Part shown: in pieces, positions 1-7,334 of the stretch
Layout of the letters: each line of letters opens with the position of its first letter
Numbering within the stretch: the stretch's first letter is position 1
Source of the DNA: Dendronalium phyllosphericum CENA369
Lineage (GTDB): Bacteria; Cyanobacteriota; Cyanobacteriia; Cyanobacteriales; Nostocaceae
Length of the DNA stretch: 64,000 nt
Assembly (NCBI RefSeq): GCF_016056275.1
Contig: NZ_JAECZA010000338.1
Location: 2,757-66,756 of the forward strand
Direction of reading: 5' to 3'
The notes under the pieces: model-generated
What the model was told of the DNA's origin: nothing
Database searches by the model: none
Seen by the model: the letters and a program-made list of their open reading frames with translations, nothing else
Made by a program: the position numbers and the translations under genes

Positions 1-84
1 AATGAGTCTTTGAACTCCATTAATGAGTCTTTGAACTCCATTAATGAGTCTTTGAACTCCATTAATGAGTCTTTGAGGTGGATC
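1..84 (+). repeat. 21-bp tandem repeat, four copies, in frame
   Basis: Three exact copies of a 21-base unit beginning AATGAGTCTTTGAACTCC lie at 1-21, 22-42 and 43-63, and a diverged fourth at 64-84. The unit equals seven codons, so copy-number change keeps the frame of the gene that carries it. More copies may lie to the left. Confidence 0.85.
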
Positions 85-189
85 GATGAAGCTTTGAGCC
101 TTGATTTACTACAGAAACTAGAATTTATAGCCAGAACCCAGAAATTAAAGCTCCAGAAGGTTTACAGCGATTGGCTTCTACTAAAGTGA
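1..189 (+). CDS. 3' end of a heptad-repeat protein (partial, runs off the left edge)
   Basis: Frame 1 is open from the first base to a TGA at 187-189 and gives 62 residues. The first 28 are four heptads of the form NESLNSI, the last changed to NESLRWI. Then comes an amphipathic tail that reads IDEALSLDLLQKLEFIARTQ and ends in SDWLLLK. The hydrophobic residues at fixed heptad places (L4, I7) suggest a coiled coil, which is inference. The start and any upstream domain lie outside the window, so I cannot name a function. It converges on prmA, 60 bases away. Confidence 0.5.
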   Translation, partial: NESLNSINESLNSINESLNSINESLRWIDEALSLDLLQKLEFIARTQKLKLQKVYSDWLLLK

Positions 190-220
190 CACAAGAGGGC
201 TAGAGACTAGTGTTTTTACT

Positions 221-248
221 CAGCACTCAGCACTCAGCACTCAGCACT
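221..248. repeat. Heptamer repeat (CAGCACT)x4
   Basis: Four perfect head-to-tail copies of CAGCACT fill the gap between the left-edge gene and prmA. This matches the short tandemly repeated repetitive (STRR) heptamers known from filamentous cyanobacteria. No regulatory role is evident. Confidence 0.8.
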
Positions 249-249
249 T

Positions 250-1212
250 TCAAGTCAGACGATAAACAAGTGCAACCCATTCGTTTAATCGTTCGCAATC
301 GATGACCTCGAATCCTATTTCTGTTAAGGCTGTAACAATATCTTCCTCGCGATCGCTGGTAAAACCGGCTGTAATCAGTAGTCCTGAGTGTGTATCAGTG
401 TGACGAAGCGATCGCCGATAATCTTCAGCAAGGGCAATATGCACCCTTGCTAGAATATTCGCAACTATCAAGTCAAAGGTTTCTTGAGGTTCGATTTTGG
501 ACACATTATCGATGATGTCGCCACCCATCCAATGACCCAGATCGCTACCACATCCCAGGCTTCCTTGGATAACTGTTACCTGCTGTGCTACACCGTTACG
601 CTGTACGCTGTCTTGAGTAGCTTGGACGGCAATACTGTCATTGTCTAATGCTAAAACTGTTGCCCCTAGTTTTGCGATCGCTACACTCAAAATACCTGAA
701 CCCGATCCCAAATCAAGGACATTCATCTGAGGAACTATGTACCGTTCCAGCAATTTGAGAGTCAGAATAGTTGCCGGGTGCAAACCGCTACCGAATGCGG
801 GAGTGGTTTTCAGTCTTAAAATTACTTCGTCTGCTGCCTCAGATTGATAATTTGCATCAGCAGCAAGTACAACAAATCGTTTCCCAATTCGATGAACCAG
901 AGGATTAGATATATCTGCACCTGAGAATTTTTCCTCAACTACAGTTGTCTGAATTGCCGTTGTGAGTCCTGTACGGTGCAAGGAGGAAAGCAGATTCACA
1001 ATTTTTTCCATGCGTACCCTTGCATGGACATCGTATGGTACGTACAAACGAATCGTAAACGACCAAGGAGCATTTACATCTAGGTCGCTTAAGTTCTGTG
1101 TATCATATTTGGCAATCTGAACATCATCCATATCAATGGTTTCAGCCAGCAGCGTACAGACCCAATCAACAGCCTCGTGTGTTGTATCGAGGCTCAATTC
1201 CAGCAAAGACAT
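250..1212 (-). CDS. prmA: Ribosomal protein L11 methyltransferase
   Basis: PrmA trimethylates ribosomal protein L11 in the cytoplasm using S-adenosylmethionine. The 320-residue product has the family's layout: an N-terminal substrate-recognition region of about 120 residues (SLLELSLDTTHEAVDWVC) and a class I SAM methyltransferase domain. Visible motifs are the GSGLHPATILTLKLLE stretch typical of PrmA, the SAM-binding loop VLDLGSGSGILSVAIAKLGA, the acidic end of strand 2 (ALDND) and the catalytic-region motif NILA. Length is slightly above the usual 290-310 because of an insertion near SLGCGSDLGHWMGG. The gene ends close to the convergent left-edge gene; 108 bases separate its start from the beta-lactamase-like gene upstream. 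Confidence 0.93.
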   Translation of the reverse strand: MSLLELSLDTTHEAVDWVCTLLAETIDMDDVQIAKYDTQNLSDLDVNAPWSFTIRLYVPYDVHARVRMEKIVNLLSSLHRTGLTTAIQTTVVEEKFSGADISNPLVHRIGKRFVVLAADANYQSEAADEVILRLKTTPAFGSGLHPATILTLKLLERYIVPQMNVLDLGSGSGILSVAIAKLGATVLALDNDSIAVQATQDSVQRNGVAQQVTVIQGSLGCGSDLGHWMGGDIIDNVSKIEPQETFDLIVANILARVHIALAEDYRRSLRHTDTHSGLLITAGFTSDREEDIVTALTEIGFEVIDCERLNEWVALVYRLT

Positions 1213-1320
1213 ATTCTTTTCCTCTGGTGTAGCTGCATCGCTGTAAAACGTTGAATGCTGAAAATAAACAGTTTTTTAATATTAACTAATGCTGGAACCT
1301 CTGTTTCACAGCTGCAAATT

Positions 1321-2184
1321 TTACAGCAATTTTAAAGCTTTGAGACTGCGCCGAGTAATTTCAATTCGAGTAGCAGCATCATCAGCATCGCGCATATCGA
1401 TATTTGTGGCGAAGAAATAGGCATTATTGTTTTGTTCCAAATATCCCACAAACCAACCAATGTTAGGAGTGACGCTGGTTGCCCAACCTGTTTTTCCTCG
1501 CAGTACATAGTCTGGGGTGCGCTCAAAGACCATGATATCTTGAACTAAATCGAAAGTACGTTGGGAAAAGGGTAACTCTTTGCGGTAAAGGCGTTGTAAA
1601 AACTCAATTTGTTGTTTGGGTGTAATTTGCAGCGGCCCTTCTAACCAAAATCGGTCGATTTGCTCAGGTGTACCAATTTGACGGTTGCCGTAGCCGACTT
1701 GATTGATAAATTTCTGCATCCGTTCGCGACCAATTCTTCGAGCCAATACTTGATAAAACCAGACTGTGGAATTTTTGAAAGCTTGGCGGATGTTGGTGTC
1801 TTGGTTCCAAGCCGGAATTTGCCGCTGAATGCCATCCCAAGTCAAAACAGCTACTTCATTGGGAAGCACCCCAGTCTCTAAGGCTGCAAGAGAGTTGAAA
1901 ATTTTGAAAGTAGAAGCGGGGAAGAATGCTTGTGAGTTACGAGCTGCGTTATGTTCGTAAAACTTTTTGTTGTTCTGGTCGTAAATTAGAATTGAACCTT
2001 TTATGCCCAGTTCTCTGAAATAACGCCCAAGGTCAACACTTTGAGTAACAGGGTTTGCAGAAATAATTGAAGGTGTTTGAATTGCCAAAGAACGTGTAGG
2101 TATACCTGGGAAAATGGTAACAAGTGTAACTAGGATAGCAATTGCGATCGCAATTACCAGAGGCATCCGCCGAATTTGAGCCAT
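1321..2184 (-). CDS. Class D (OXA-type) beta-lactamase family protein
   Basis: The product carries all class D serine beta-lactamase hallmarks: the nucleophile motif STFK in PASTFKIFNSL, the second motif S-T-V in NSTVWFYQ, the YGN triad in VGYGNRQIG, a Trp-rich omega-loop stretch (DRFWLEGPL) and the KTG box in RGKTGWA. Near its N-terminus one strongly hydrophobic segment (LVIAIAIAILVTLVTIF) indicates a signal peptide or membrane anchor, so it acts outside the plasma membrane. I start it at the ATG at 2184. A longer reading from a TTG at 2229 adds 15 residues before the hydrophobic segment and is less likely. The alternative is a related penicillin-sensing or transpeptidase-like protein; whether it hydrolyses beta-lactams cannot be told from sequence. 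It appears monocistronic. Confidence 0.85.
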   Translation of the reverse strand: MAQIRRMPLVIAIAIAILVTLVTIFPGIPTRSLAIQTPSIISANPVTQSVDLGRYFRELGIKGSILIYDQNNKKFYEHNAARNSQAFFPASTFKIFNSLAALETGVLPNEVAVLTWDGIQRQIPAWNQDTNIRQAFKNSTVWFYQVLARRIGRERMQKFINQVGYGNRQIGTPEQIDRFWLEGPLQITPKQQIEFLQRLYRKELPFSQRTFDLVQDIMVFERTPDYVLRGKTGWATSVTPNIGWFVGYLEQNNNAYFFATNIDMRDADDAATRIEITRRSLKALKLL

Positions 2185-2257
2185 AACTTTCTTGCTGAAA
2201 CGATTTGTAAACCAGTCATAATACAGCAACTCAGTTTACAGTTCCAGAATCTGGCGA

Positions 2258-3034
2258 TCATTTTTCTATTTTTTCCTCTTGTATTTTTAAATCAGCAAAG
2301 ATATCATGCTGTTCTTTAAAAACTCTCTGCGTATTAGTTAAGCCTAAATCACTAGCTAAAAAATCAATACCATCAATAATTATAGGTATCTGAGCCTCAT
2401 CAATTTGCAGACTAAGAAAGCATTTGTGTCTATAATCTTGTCTTTCCTGAAAACGTTTGACCGCATTTTTCAAAGGGCGTATGACTTCATACGCTTTCTC
2501 AGCCTTCTCAATTGATTGCTGGGGAATTGGAGATTGCAGCCTCAAAATTGCTAAATCGATTAAATCTCTGGCCTCAACACTGTCATCCATGTAGCGATCG
2601 GAATTTGCTAGAAGTTTGGATGTAAAACAGTCATTGAGGCTCAAGCAGGGAACAGTTGACCACTCTGGATATCTTGGTGGGTCTGGTTCAAAACGAGCTT
2701 CAGCTATAATCTCAGTTTTGATGGGCAGATTATCTACAAGAACTATCATCCGAATTCCATATTGGTCAGTAGTGCCACGTCCAATTTGAATTCTGTTCAA
2801 ATCGTGAAACAATCCTTCATATCCACTTTCAAATACAACTGTGCGAAGGTACTTGTAGCCTGATGTACCCACAGGAGATATAAAATCAATATCCTTACTC
2901 CAACGGTATTCTGCAAAATCAAGTGCAAGAAGGGTTCCACCACCGAAGTAAGCAGAACCCTCCTTAAGTACGTCAGAATTTAAGCTTTCAAGAATCGTCA
3001 AAATTTTATTATGATAATCAAATATGAATGTCAT
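2258..3034 (-). CDS. AbiEii/AbiGii-type nucleotidyltransferase (toxin-like)
   Basis: The N-terminal third has the nucleotidyltransferase signature of the AbiEii/AbiGii toxin family: a glycine-rich turn (AYFGGGTLLALDFAEYRWS) followed by the metal-binding KDIDFIS, then a later acidic strand (IKTEIIAEARFEP) and a conserved KLLANSDR-like helix. Family members of type IV toxin-antitoxin systems transfer nucleotides to RNA, notably tRNA acceptor ends. I set the start at the ATG at 3034, because it overlaps the stop codon of the upstream gene as ATGA, a usual sign of translational coupling; a GTG six codons upstream (3052) is possible. The product is 258 aa, and many AbiEii proteins are near 300. 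Confidence 0.75.
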   Translation of the reverse strand: MTFIFDYHNKILTILESLNSDVLKEGSAYFGGGTLLALDFAEYRWSKDIDFISPVGTSGYKYLRTVVFESGYEGLFHDLNRIQIGRGTTDQYGIRMIVLVDNLPIKTEIIAEARFEPDPPRYPEWSTVPCLSLNDCFTSKLLANSDRYMDDSVEARDLIDLAILRLQSPIPQQSIEKAEKAYEVIRPLKNAVKRFQERQDYRHKCFLSLQIDEAQIPIIIDGIDFLASDLGLTNTQRVFKEQHDIFADLKIQEEKIEK

Positions 3035-3267
3035 AAATTGGCTTGTAGCCACGAATGATAATGTTTGGCGAGTTCCTTAAGAAAATTTAGTTCTTCGCCT
3101 TCCAGATTGTCAAATAGCTGGCGATACTGCCAACCCCGCTCATAGCGACTTAGCATTTGCTCTGGAGTAAACTTATAGACATCTCCTGTCTGCCAGCAAA
3201 TTGATTCTAAAAAAGGCAATTTTTTTGGGACAGTAACTAAATTAGTTGTTGGCCTAACAGTTATCAT
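3031..3267 (-). CDS. Small partner of the AbiEii-like protein (putative antitoxin)
   Basis: A 78-residue product starting MITVRPTTNLVTVPKKLP, with a Trp/Tyr-rich middle (SRYERGWQYRQLF) and an acidic helix (EGEELNFLKELAKHY). It is encoded directly upstream of the nucleotidyltransferase and its TGA overlaps that gene's ATG, so the two are almost certainly cotranslated. It has no visible winged-helix domain of the classical AbiEi antitoxin and is much shorter than AbiEi. The antitoxin role is inferred only from gene order and coupling. Confidence 0.6.
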   Translation of the reverse strand: MITVRPTTNLVTVPKKLPFLESICWQTGDVYKFTPEQMLSRYERGWQYRQLFDNLEGEELNFLKELAKHYHSWLQANL

Positions 3268-3370
3268 AGCCCCTCTAATTGGCTACTTGATTTCACTCTA
3301 ACCCTAGAATAGCTTAATCGTAGTTAAATAAGCTAGCCGCCTCTAGGCTGATTTTTGGATTGAACCAATA

Positions 3371-3409
3371 GCTATAATATTACAAGTTTTATGCACCCAA
3401 TATTATAGC
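3371..3409. other. 11-bp inverted repeat in the spacer between two minus-strand genes
   Basis: GCTATAATATT (3371-3381) is repeated in reverse complement at 3399-3409, separated by 17 bases. It lies between the end of the Rpn-type gene and the start of the antitoxin-like gene. It has no T-run and could be an operator or a weak RNA hairpin; the arms also contain TATAAT-like sequence. Confidence 0.5.
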
Positions 3410-3416
3410 CTGAATG

Positions 3417-4283
3417 TCATGGTAGCGACAAAACTTGCTGTAGTTCTTCAACTGTATTTAGCGTTTTAATAGCCTGCTGAATTTCTTTCAATCGCTGTAA
3501 ATCTGTTATTTGGTCAATTATTGGCATTAACTCTAAGCCAGGAGTACCAAATTTAATCTCCAGTGCCAATTCAATACCTGAATATAATTCCTCTCGTCGT
3601 CCGCGTGCTTCTCCGCGTGCTTCTCCTTCACGTAAAATTTCCTGATACCAAGGCGACTCACGCAATACAGCCATATCCCACCTCATTATTTCTTGGACTA
3701 GGGCGCTCTCTATTACAAACGTAGCAAAAAATGCTAGGACTGTTTCGAGTTGGTTTAATTGTTCATCTGCACGCAGAATTTGCAAAGCTTCTCGGATTGC
3801 AACTTCGTTTTCACCACCTTTGAGGATGGGTACAAAGGGAAGCAAGGACGGTAATGGAGTCTCGAAAGCAATATTGACATCAACTTCCCACAAGTTGATT
3901 ACACGATAATCTTGAATTGCTCTTAACCCTGCAACATTTGATGTGTATGTTGTGGGTATTTCTGTGTTATTGACTTTAAGAATATTAATCAGTACTGGAT
4001 AGGTAGGTAAATTATATTTTTCTTCTGCAAGAGCTGCGTAAGCACGCATCCGTCGTGGCATTTCTGGTTTGTAGCGCAGTTGCAATTCGTTGAGAACGAG
4101 AAATTTTCCGTACTGGGAATTTTCAACACGAATGAGGACATCACTTTCTCTACTGAGCCACTGAAATTCTGAGTTGAGAATTTCACCTGCAATGATATCA
4201 GGTATTTGTGTTACCCATTTTACCCAATTATCGGGTGCAAGACTGATTAGGCGTTTAGTACTGATATCAGCGGGTTTGGACAT
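3417..4283 (-). CDS. Rpn-family / PD-(D/E)XK nuclease-like protein
   Basis: The N-terminus (MSKPADISTKRLISLAPDNW) and the core with DVLIRV followed by FLVLNELQLRYKPEMPRRM fit the PD-(D/E)XK superfamily proteins annotated as Rpn recombination-promoting nucleases or 'putative transposase' that are expanded in cyanobacteria. The D...(E)xQ pattern is the presumptive active site. The C-terminal part is helical with an Arg/Glu-rich repeat (EGEARGEARGRREE) and ends in a region rich in Leu/Ile like the DUF4351 tail. I chose the ATG at 4283 because family members begin at this point; a GTG at 4313 would add ten residues. Such genes are usually solitary and mobile; no IS ends are visible here. Confidence 0.7.
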   Translation of the reverse strand: MSKPADISTKRLISLAPDNWVKWVTQIPDIIAGEILNSEFQWLSRESDVLIRVENSQYGKFLVLNELQLRYKPEMPRRMRAYAALAEEKYNLPTYPVLINILKVNNTEIPTTYTSNVAGLRAIQDYRVINLWEVDVNIAFETPLPSLLPFVPILKGGENEVAIREALQILRADEQLNQLETVLAFFATFVIESALVQEIMRWDMAVLRESPWYQEILREGEARGEARGRREELYSGIELALEIKFGTPGLELMPIIDQITDLQRLKEIQQAIKTLNTVEELQQVLSLP

Positions 4284-4403
4284 GGGAAAGTAGATAAGCT
4301 GGGACGATCGCACTATGATTTAAACTACCACTAGTACGTTGCTGGTTCTCTAGCTTTAACTTAAACTCGGCTAAGAACTTTTGGAATATAACGTCAGATC
4401 GTA

Positions 4404-5309
4404 ATGTTAGCAATTCCAGTAATTGATTTAGCTGCTTTCAGCAATGGTAATGCTGTCACTCGCCAAACTGTAGTCAAACAAATCTATCAAGCTTGCCATG
4501 AAATTGGCTTCATGTACTTACAAAATCCCGGAATCTCAAAAGACTTAATTCAGCAAGTATTCGCATTGAGTAAATCTTTCTTCAATTTACCTTTGGCAGT
4601 GAAGCAGCAGCTAGCTTGGAGTAGCGAATTTAGTAATGCAGGTTACGTTGGTATTGAAAGAGAACGCCTAGACCCTAATAAGCCAGGAGATTTAAAAGAA
4701 GCGTTTAATGTGGGTAAAGCAGAATTAACTTGTCCTGCTGTATTTTCTATGTCTCTAGCCAAAAATCCTGAAATTCTCGCCTTTTTTGAAGCTTGTACAG
4801 AAATTGCTAACAAAGTATTGCAAGCCTTTGCTTTAGCGTTGGAGTTACCAGAAGATTTTTTTACTACAAGACACAATCGACAACATCATACCTTGCGATC
4901 GCTGCACTATCCCCCATTGCAAACACCTGCTAAACCCAGACAAGTACGTGCTGGCGAACATTCTGATTATGGCAGTTTGACTTTACTTTTTCAAGATGAA
5001 GTCGGAGGGTTGGAAGTGCAGACAAAAACAGGAGATTGGATTGCAGCCCCTGCGATTCCTGATACGATAGTGCTCAACACTGGCGATTTAATGCAACGCT
5101 GGACAAATCACGTGTTTTGCTCAACTAAGCATCGGGTCATAATTCCTAATGACAGTAGGGTGAAACAGTCTCGATATTCGATTGCTTTTTTCTGTCATCC
5201 TAATGATGATACAGAAATTGCTTGTCTGGATTATCGGCAAGAAAAGCCTATTTATCCGCCCATTCTTGCGGGAGAATATCTTTTACAACGTTTGCAAGCT
5301 ACTTATTAA
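4404..5309 (+). CDS. 2-oxoglutarate-Fe(II) oxygenase, isopenicillin N synthase-like
   Basis: A 301-residue member of the isopenicillin N synthase-like dioxygenase superfamily. The N-terminal DIOX_N region starts IPVIDLAAF and contains ACHEIGFMYLQNPGI. The C-terminal jelly roll holds the iron facial triad H186-x-D188 (GEHSDYGSLTLLFQDE) and H243 (STKHRV), with the 2-oxoglutarate-binding R257-x-S259 (SRYSIAFF). Substrate is unknown; cyanobacterial relatives act in gibberellin- or flavonoid-like oxidations or are uncharacterised. The FAD oxidoreductase gene follows 25 bases downstream on the same strand, so the two probably form an oxidative pair. Confidence 0.87.
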   Translation: MLAIPVIDLAAFSNGNAVTRQTVVKQIYQACHEIGFMYLQNPGISKDLIQQVFALSKSFFNLPLAVKQQLAWSSEFSNAGYVGIERERLDPNKPGDLKEAFNVGKAELTCPAVFSMSLAKNPEILAFFEACTEIANKVLQAFALALELPEDFFTTRHNRQHHTLRSLHYPPLQTPAKPRQVRAGEHSDYGSLTLLFQDEVGGLEVQTKTGDWIAAPAIPDTIVLNTGDLMQRWTNHVFCSTKHRVIIPNDSRVKQSRYSIAFFCHPNDDTEIACLDYRQEKPIYPPILAGEYLLQRLQATY

Positions 5310-5334
5310 GTAGAAGGCAGAAGGCAGGAGGCAG

Positions 5335-6537
5335 ATGGCAGAAGGGAAAACATATGACTGGATTGTTGTTGGTGGGGGAATTACAGGTGCTGCACTGTCC
5401 TATGAATTGGCGAAAAAAGGTTTTGCTGTACTTTTGTTAGAACAATATGCAAAACCCCAAAATGCAACTCGCTATAGTTATGGCGGACTTGCCTATTGGT
5501 CTGGTACTACACCCTTAACTCGTCAATTATGCCAAGAAGCGATCGCTCGTTACCAAATTTTGTCTCAAGAGTTAGATGCTGATATTCAGTTTCGAGAATT
5601 AGATTTATTACTAACTATTTCAGCTGATAGCGATCCAAAAGCAACTGCGTCATCTTATACTCGTTTTGCCATACCGCCTCGTTTACTTAACGTACAAGAA
5701 GCCTGTGAACTGGAACCACTATTAAATCAAGAGGCGATCTCAGGTGCTTTAACTGTCAAACATGGTCATATTCACCCAGAAAAAACAGCACAAGCCTACA
5801 TTCAAGCTTTTCTCCGTGCTGGAGGAGAAATGCAAATAGACCAAGTATTGCAATTACTGCAAAATGGTGTCAAAACAACTGCTAAAACTTACCACAGTGC
5901 CAACATTATCATTTGTGCGGGTGGACTCAGCCGACAGTTATTAAAATCATCTGGAATTTCGATTAAGTTGTATTTCACCCACGCAGAAATTATTGAAACT
6001 CCACCGATTGATTTGTGTTTACGCACCTTGATAATGCCTGCTAATCTGCAACGATTTCAACTCGAAGCTGAATCTACTAAAGTTGATGAATTATGGAATG
6101 AATCTGGTAATCAACCAGTACCGCCAATTTTAGATGCGGGTGCAATTCAGTTTCAAGATGGTAGTTTACGCTTGGGTCAAATTAGCCGCGTTCTCACAGA
6201 TCCTCACGCTCAAGTCAACTCTGAAGAAAGTGAAATTTGGTTGCGAAAAAGTGTTGGGAAAATTTTACCAGCTTTAGAGAATTTATCAGGAACTTGGCAT
6301 CACTGCTTAGTGGCATTTAGTAGCAATGGTCTACCTTTAATCGGCGCTATTCCAGGTTTTGATAGCCTGCATATTTTCTCTGGTTTTAGCAATCCCCTCG
6401 TCATCATACCACCCTTAGCAAAACGCTTTGCTAACTTTGCGGCTGGCAAGGAAGATGAAATCATTACTCAGCTATTACTTAAGAATAATTCCAGCAATCT
6501 CAGCACTGATTCTCAAGGAGCAATAATAGGTACATAA
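5335..6537 (+). CDS. FAD-dependent oxidoreductase of the D-amino acid oxidase/glycine oxidase type
   Basis: The N-terminus has a Rossmann FAD-binding motif, DWIVVGGGITGAALSYELA, ending in the acidic residue of LLLEQ. The later LTVKHGHIHPEKTAQAYI is typical of DAO-family proteins, and the C-terminal LPLIGAIPGFDSLHIFSGFS carries the second FAD contact. At 400 residues it fits the DadA/SoxB/ThiO group; the amine substrate cannot be assigned. The start lies inside a purine-rich heptamer repeat (AGAAGGCAGGAGGCAG), which both supplies a Shine-Dalgarno-like sequence and blurs the exact start. It is probably cotranscribed with the oxygenase upstream. Confidence 0.83.
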   Translation: MAEGKTYDWIVVGGGITGAALSYELAKKGFAVLLLEQYAKPQNATRYSYGGLAYWSGTTPLTRQLCQEAIARYQILSQELDADIQFRELDLLLTISADSDPKATASSYTRFAIPPRLLNVQEACELEPLLNQEAISGALTVKHGHIHPEKTAQAYIQAFLRAGGEMQIDQVLQLLQNGVKTTAKTYHSANIIICAGGLSRQLLKSSGISIKLYFTHAEIIETPPIDLCLRTLIMPANLQRFQLEAESTKVDELWNESGNQPVPPILDAGAIQFQDGSLRLGQISRVLTDPHAQVNSEESEIWLRKSVGKILPALENLSGTWHHCLVAFSSNGLPLIGAIPGFDSLHIFSGFSNPLVIIPPLAKRFANFAAGKEDEIITQLLLKNNSSNLSTDSQGAIIGT

Positions 6538-6573
6538 TGCCAATTTTCTAGCTAAATAAAAACACCTCGATTT

Positions 6574-7326
6574 TTAACTATTGCTTATTTTGCTATTTTC
6601 AATTTCTAAATGAATTTTGTCGGAAGCCATTAAATTGGCTGCTTCTTGTAAAAGCTCTTTTTGTTCTTGTTGAATTATTTCTAATCGACTAGATATTTCT
6701 GCTAGTCTTTGCTGTTTAGTTTGATAAACTTCTTGAGAATTTGTAGTTAACAAAAATGAAGTATTATCTGTATTTTTATTACCTGTAATTTGTTGAATAG
6801 TAAAGCTACTAACTTTAGTCAAAGATAAAGCGATCGCTTGAATTAAAGTCCGAATTAATTTTAAGGGGACTTGCAGTATCGACCAGCTAGCTGTCTCAAT
6901 TAAGCGAATAATTGCTTTAATAATGCTCCAGATAAGAGCTAGGGCAAAAAGTAGAATTACTAAACTGATAATTGGGTGATTAGCTGCCCAACCTAGTATT
7001 TGAACTAGCCGTAACAATACAGGGTGTTGCACCAGCCAATCATTTACTGAAGATGCGATCGCGCTTTGAACTGCTGTCGATGTTGTATTCTTAACTTGTT
7101 CGGCTGTTTGCCAACTTTGTTCTAAAGAACCTTTAGCTTGCTCAAAAGTAGTTGTAACTGTATTAATTGCTTTGTCAGTTGTTGTGGTTGCTGTTTCCTT
7201 TAAAGATTGTCCAGCTTGCTGTGCTGAATTAGTCAGAGAGTTGACCCTTTGGTTGACAATATGTTTCGCCGTTTGCAAACGTTGTAAAACTTCTTGAGAC
7301 AAATTTATGTCTATTTGAGGTGTCAT
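6574..7326 (-). CDS. Membrane protein with amphipathic N-terminal helices and C-terminal coiled coil
   Basis: A 250-residue protein from the ATG at 7326. The first ~105 residues are Thr/Gln/Ala-rich amphipathic helix (SAQQAGQSLKETATTTTDKA), then comes a strong membrane segment (HPIISLVILLFALALIWSII) and a second amphipathic region. The end is a Gln/Glu-rich coiled coil (RLAEISSRLEIIQQEQKELL). No catalytic motif is visible and I do not recognise the family beyond similarity in layout to uncharacterised cyanobacterial membrane proteins. Its start is 8 bases downstream of the P450 stop, so it belongs to the same transcript. Longer readings from 7497 overlap the P450 in another frame and are rejected. 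Confidence 0.65.
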   Translation of the reverse strand: MTPQIDINLSQEVLQRLQTAKHIVNQRVNSLTNSAQQAGQSLKETATTTTDKAINTVTTTFEQAKGSLEQSWQTAEQVKNTTSTAVQSAIASSVNDWLVQHPVLLRLVQILGWAANHPIISLVILLFALALIWSIIKAIIRLIETASWSILQVPLKLIRTLIQAIALSLTKVSSFTIQQITGNKNTDNTSFLLTTNSQEVYQTKQQRLAEISSRLEIIQQEQKELLQEAANLMASDKIHLEIENSKISNS

Positions 7327-7334
7327 AGAATATT

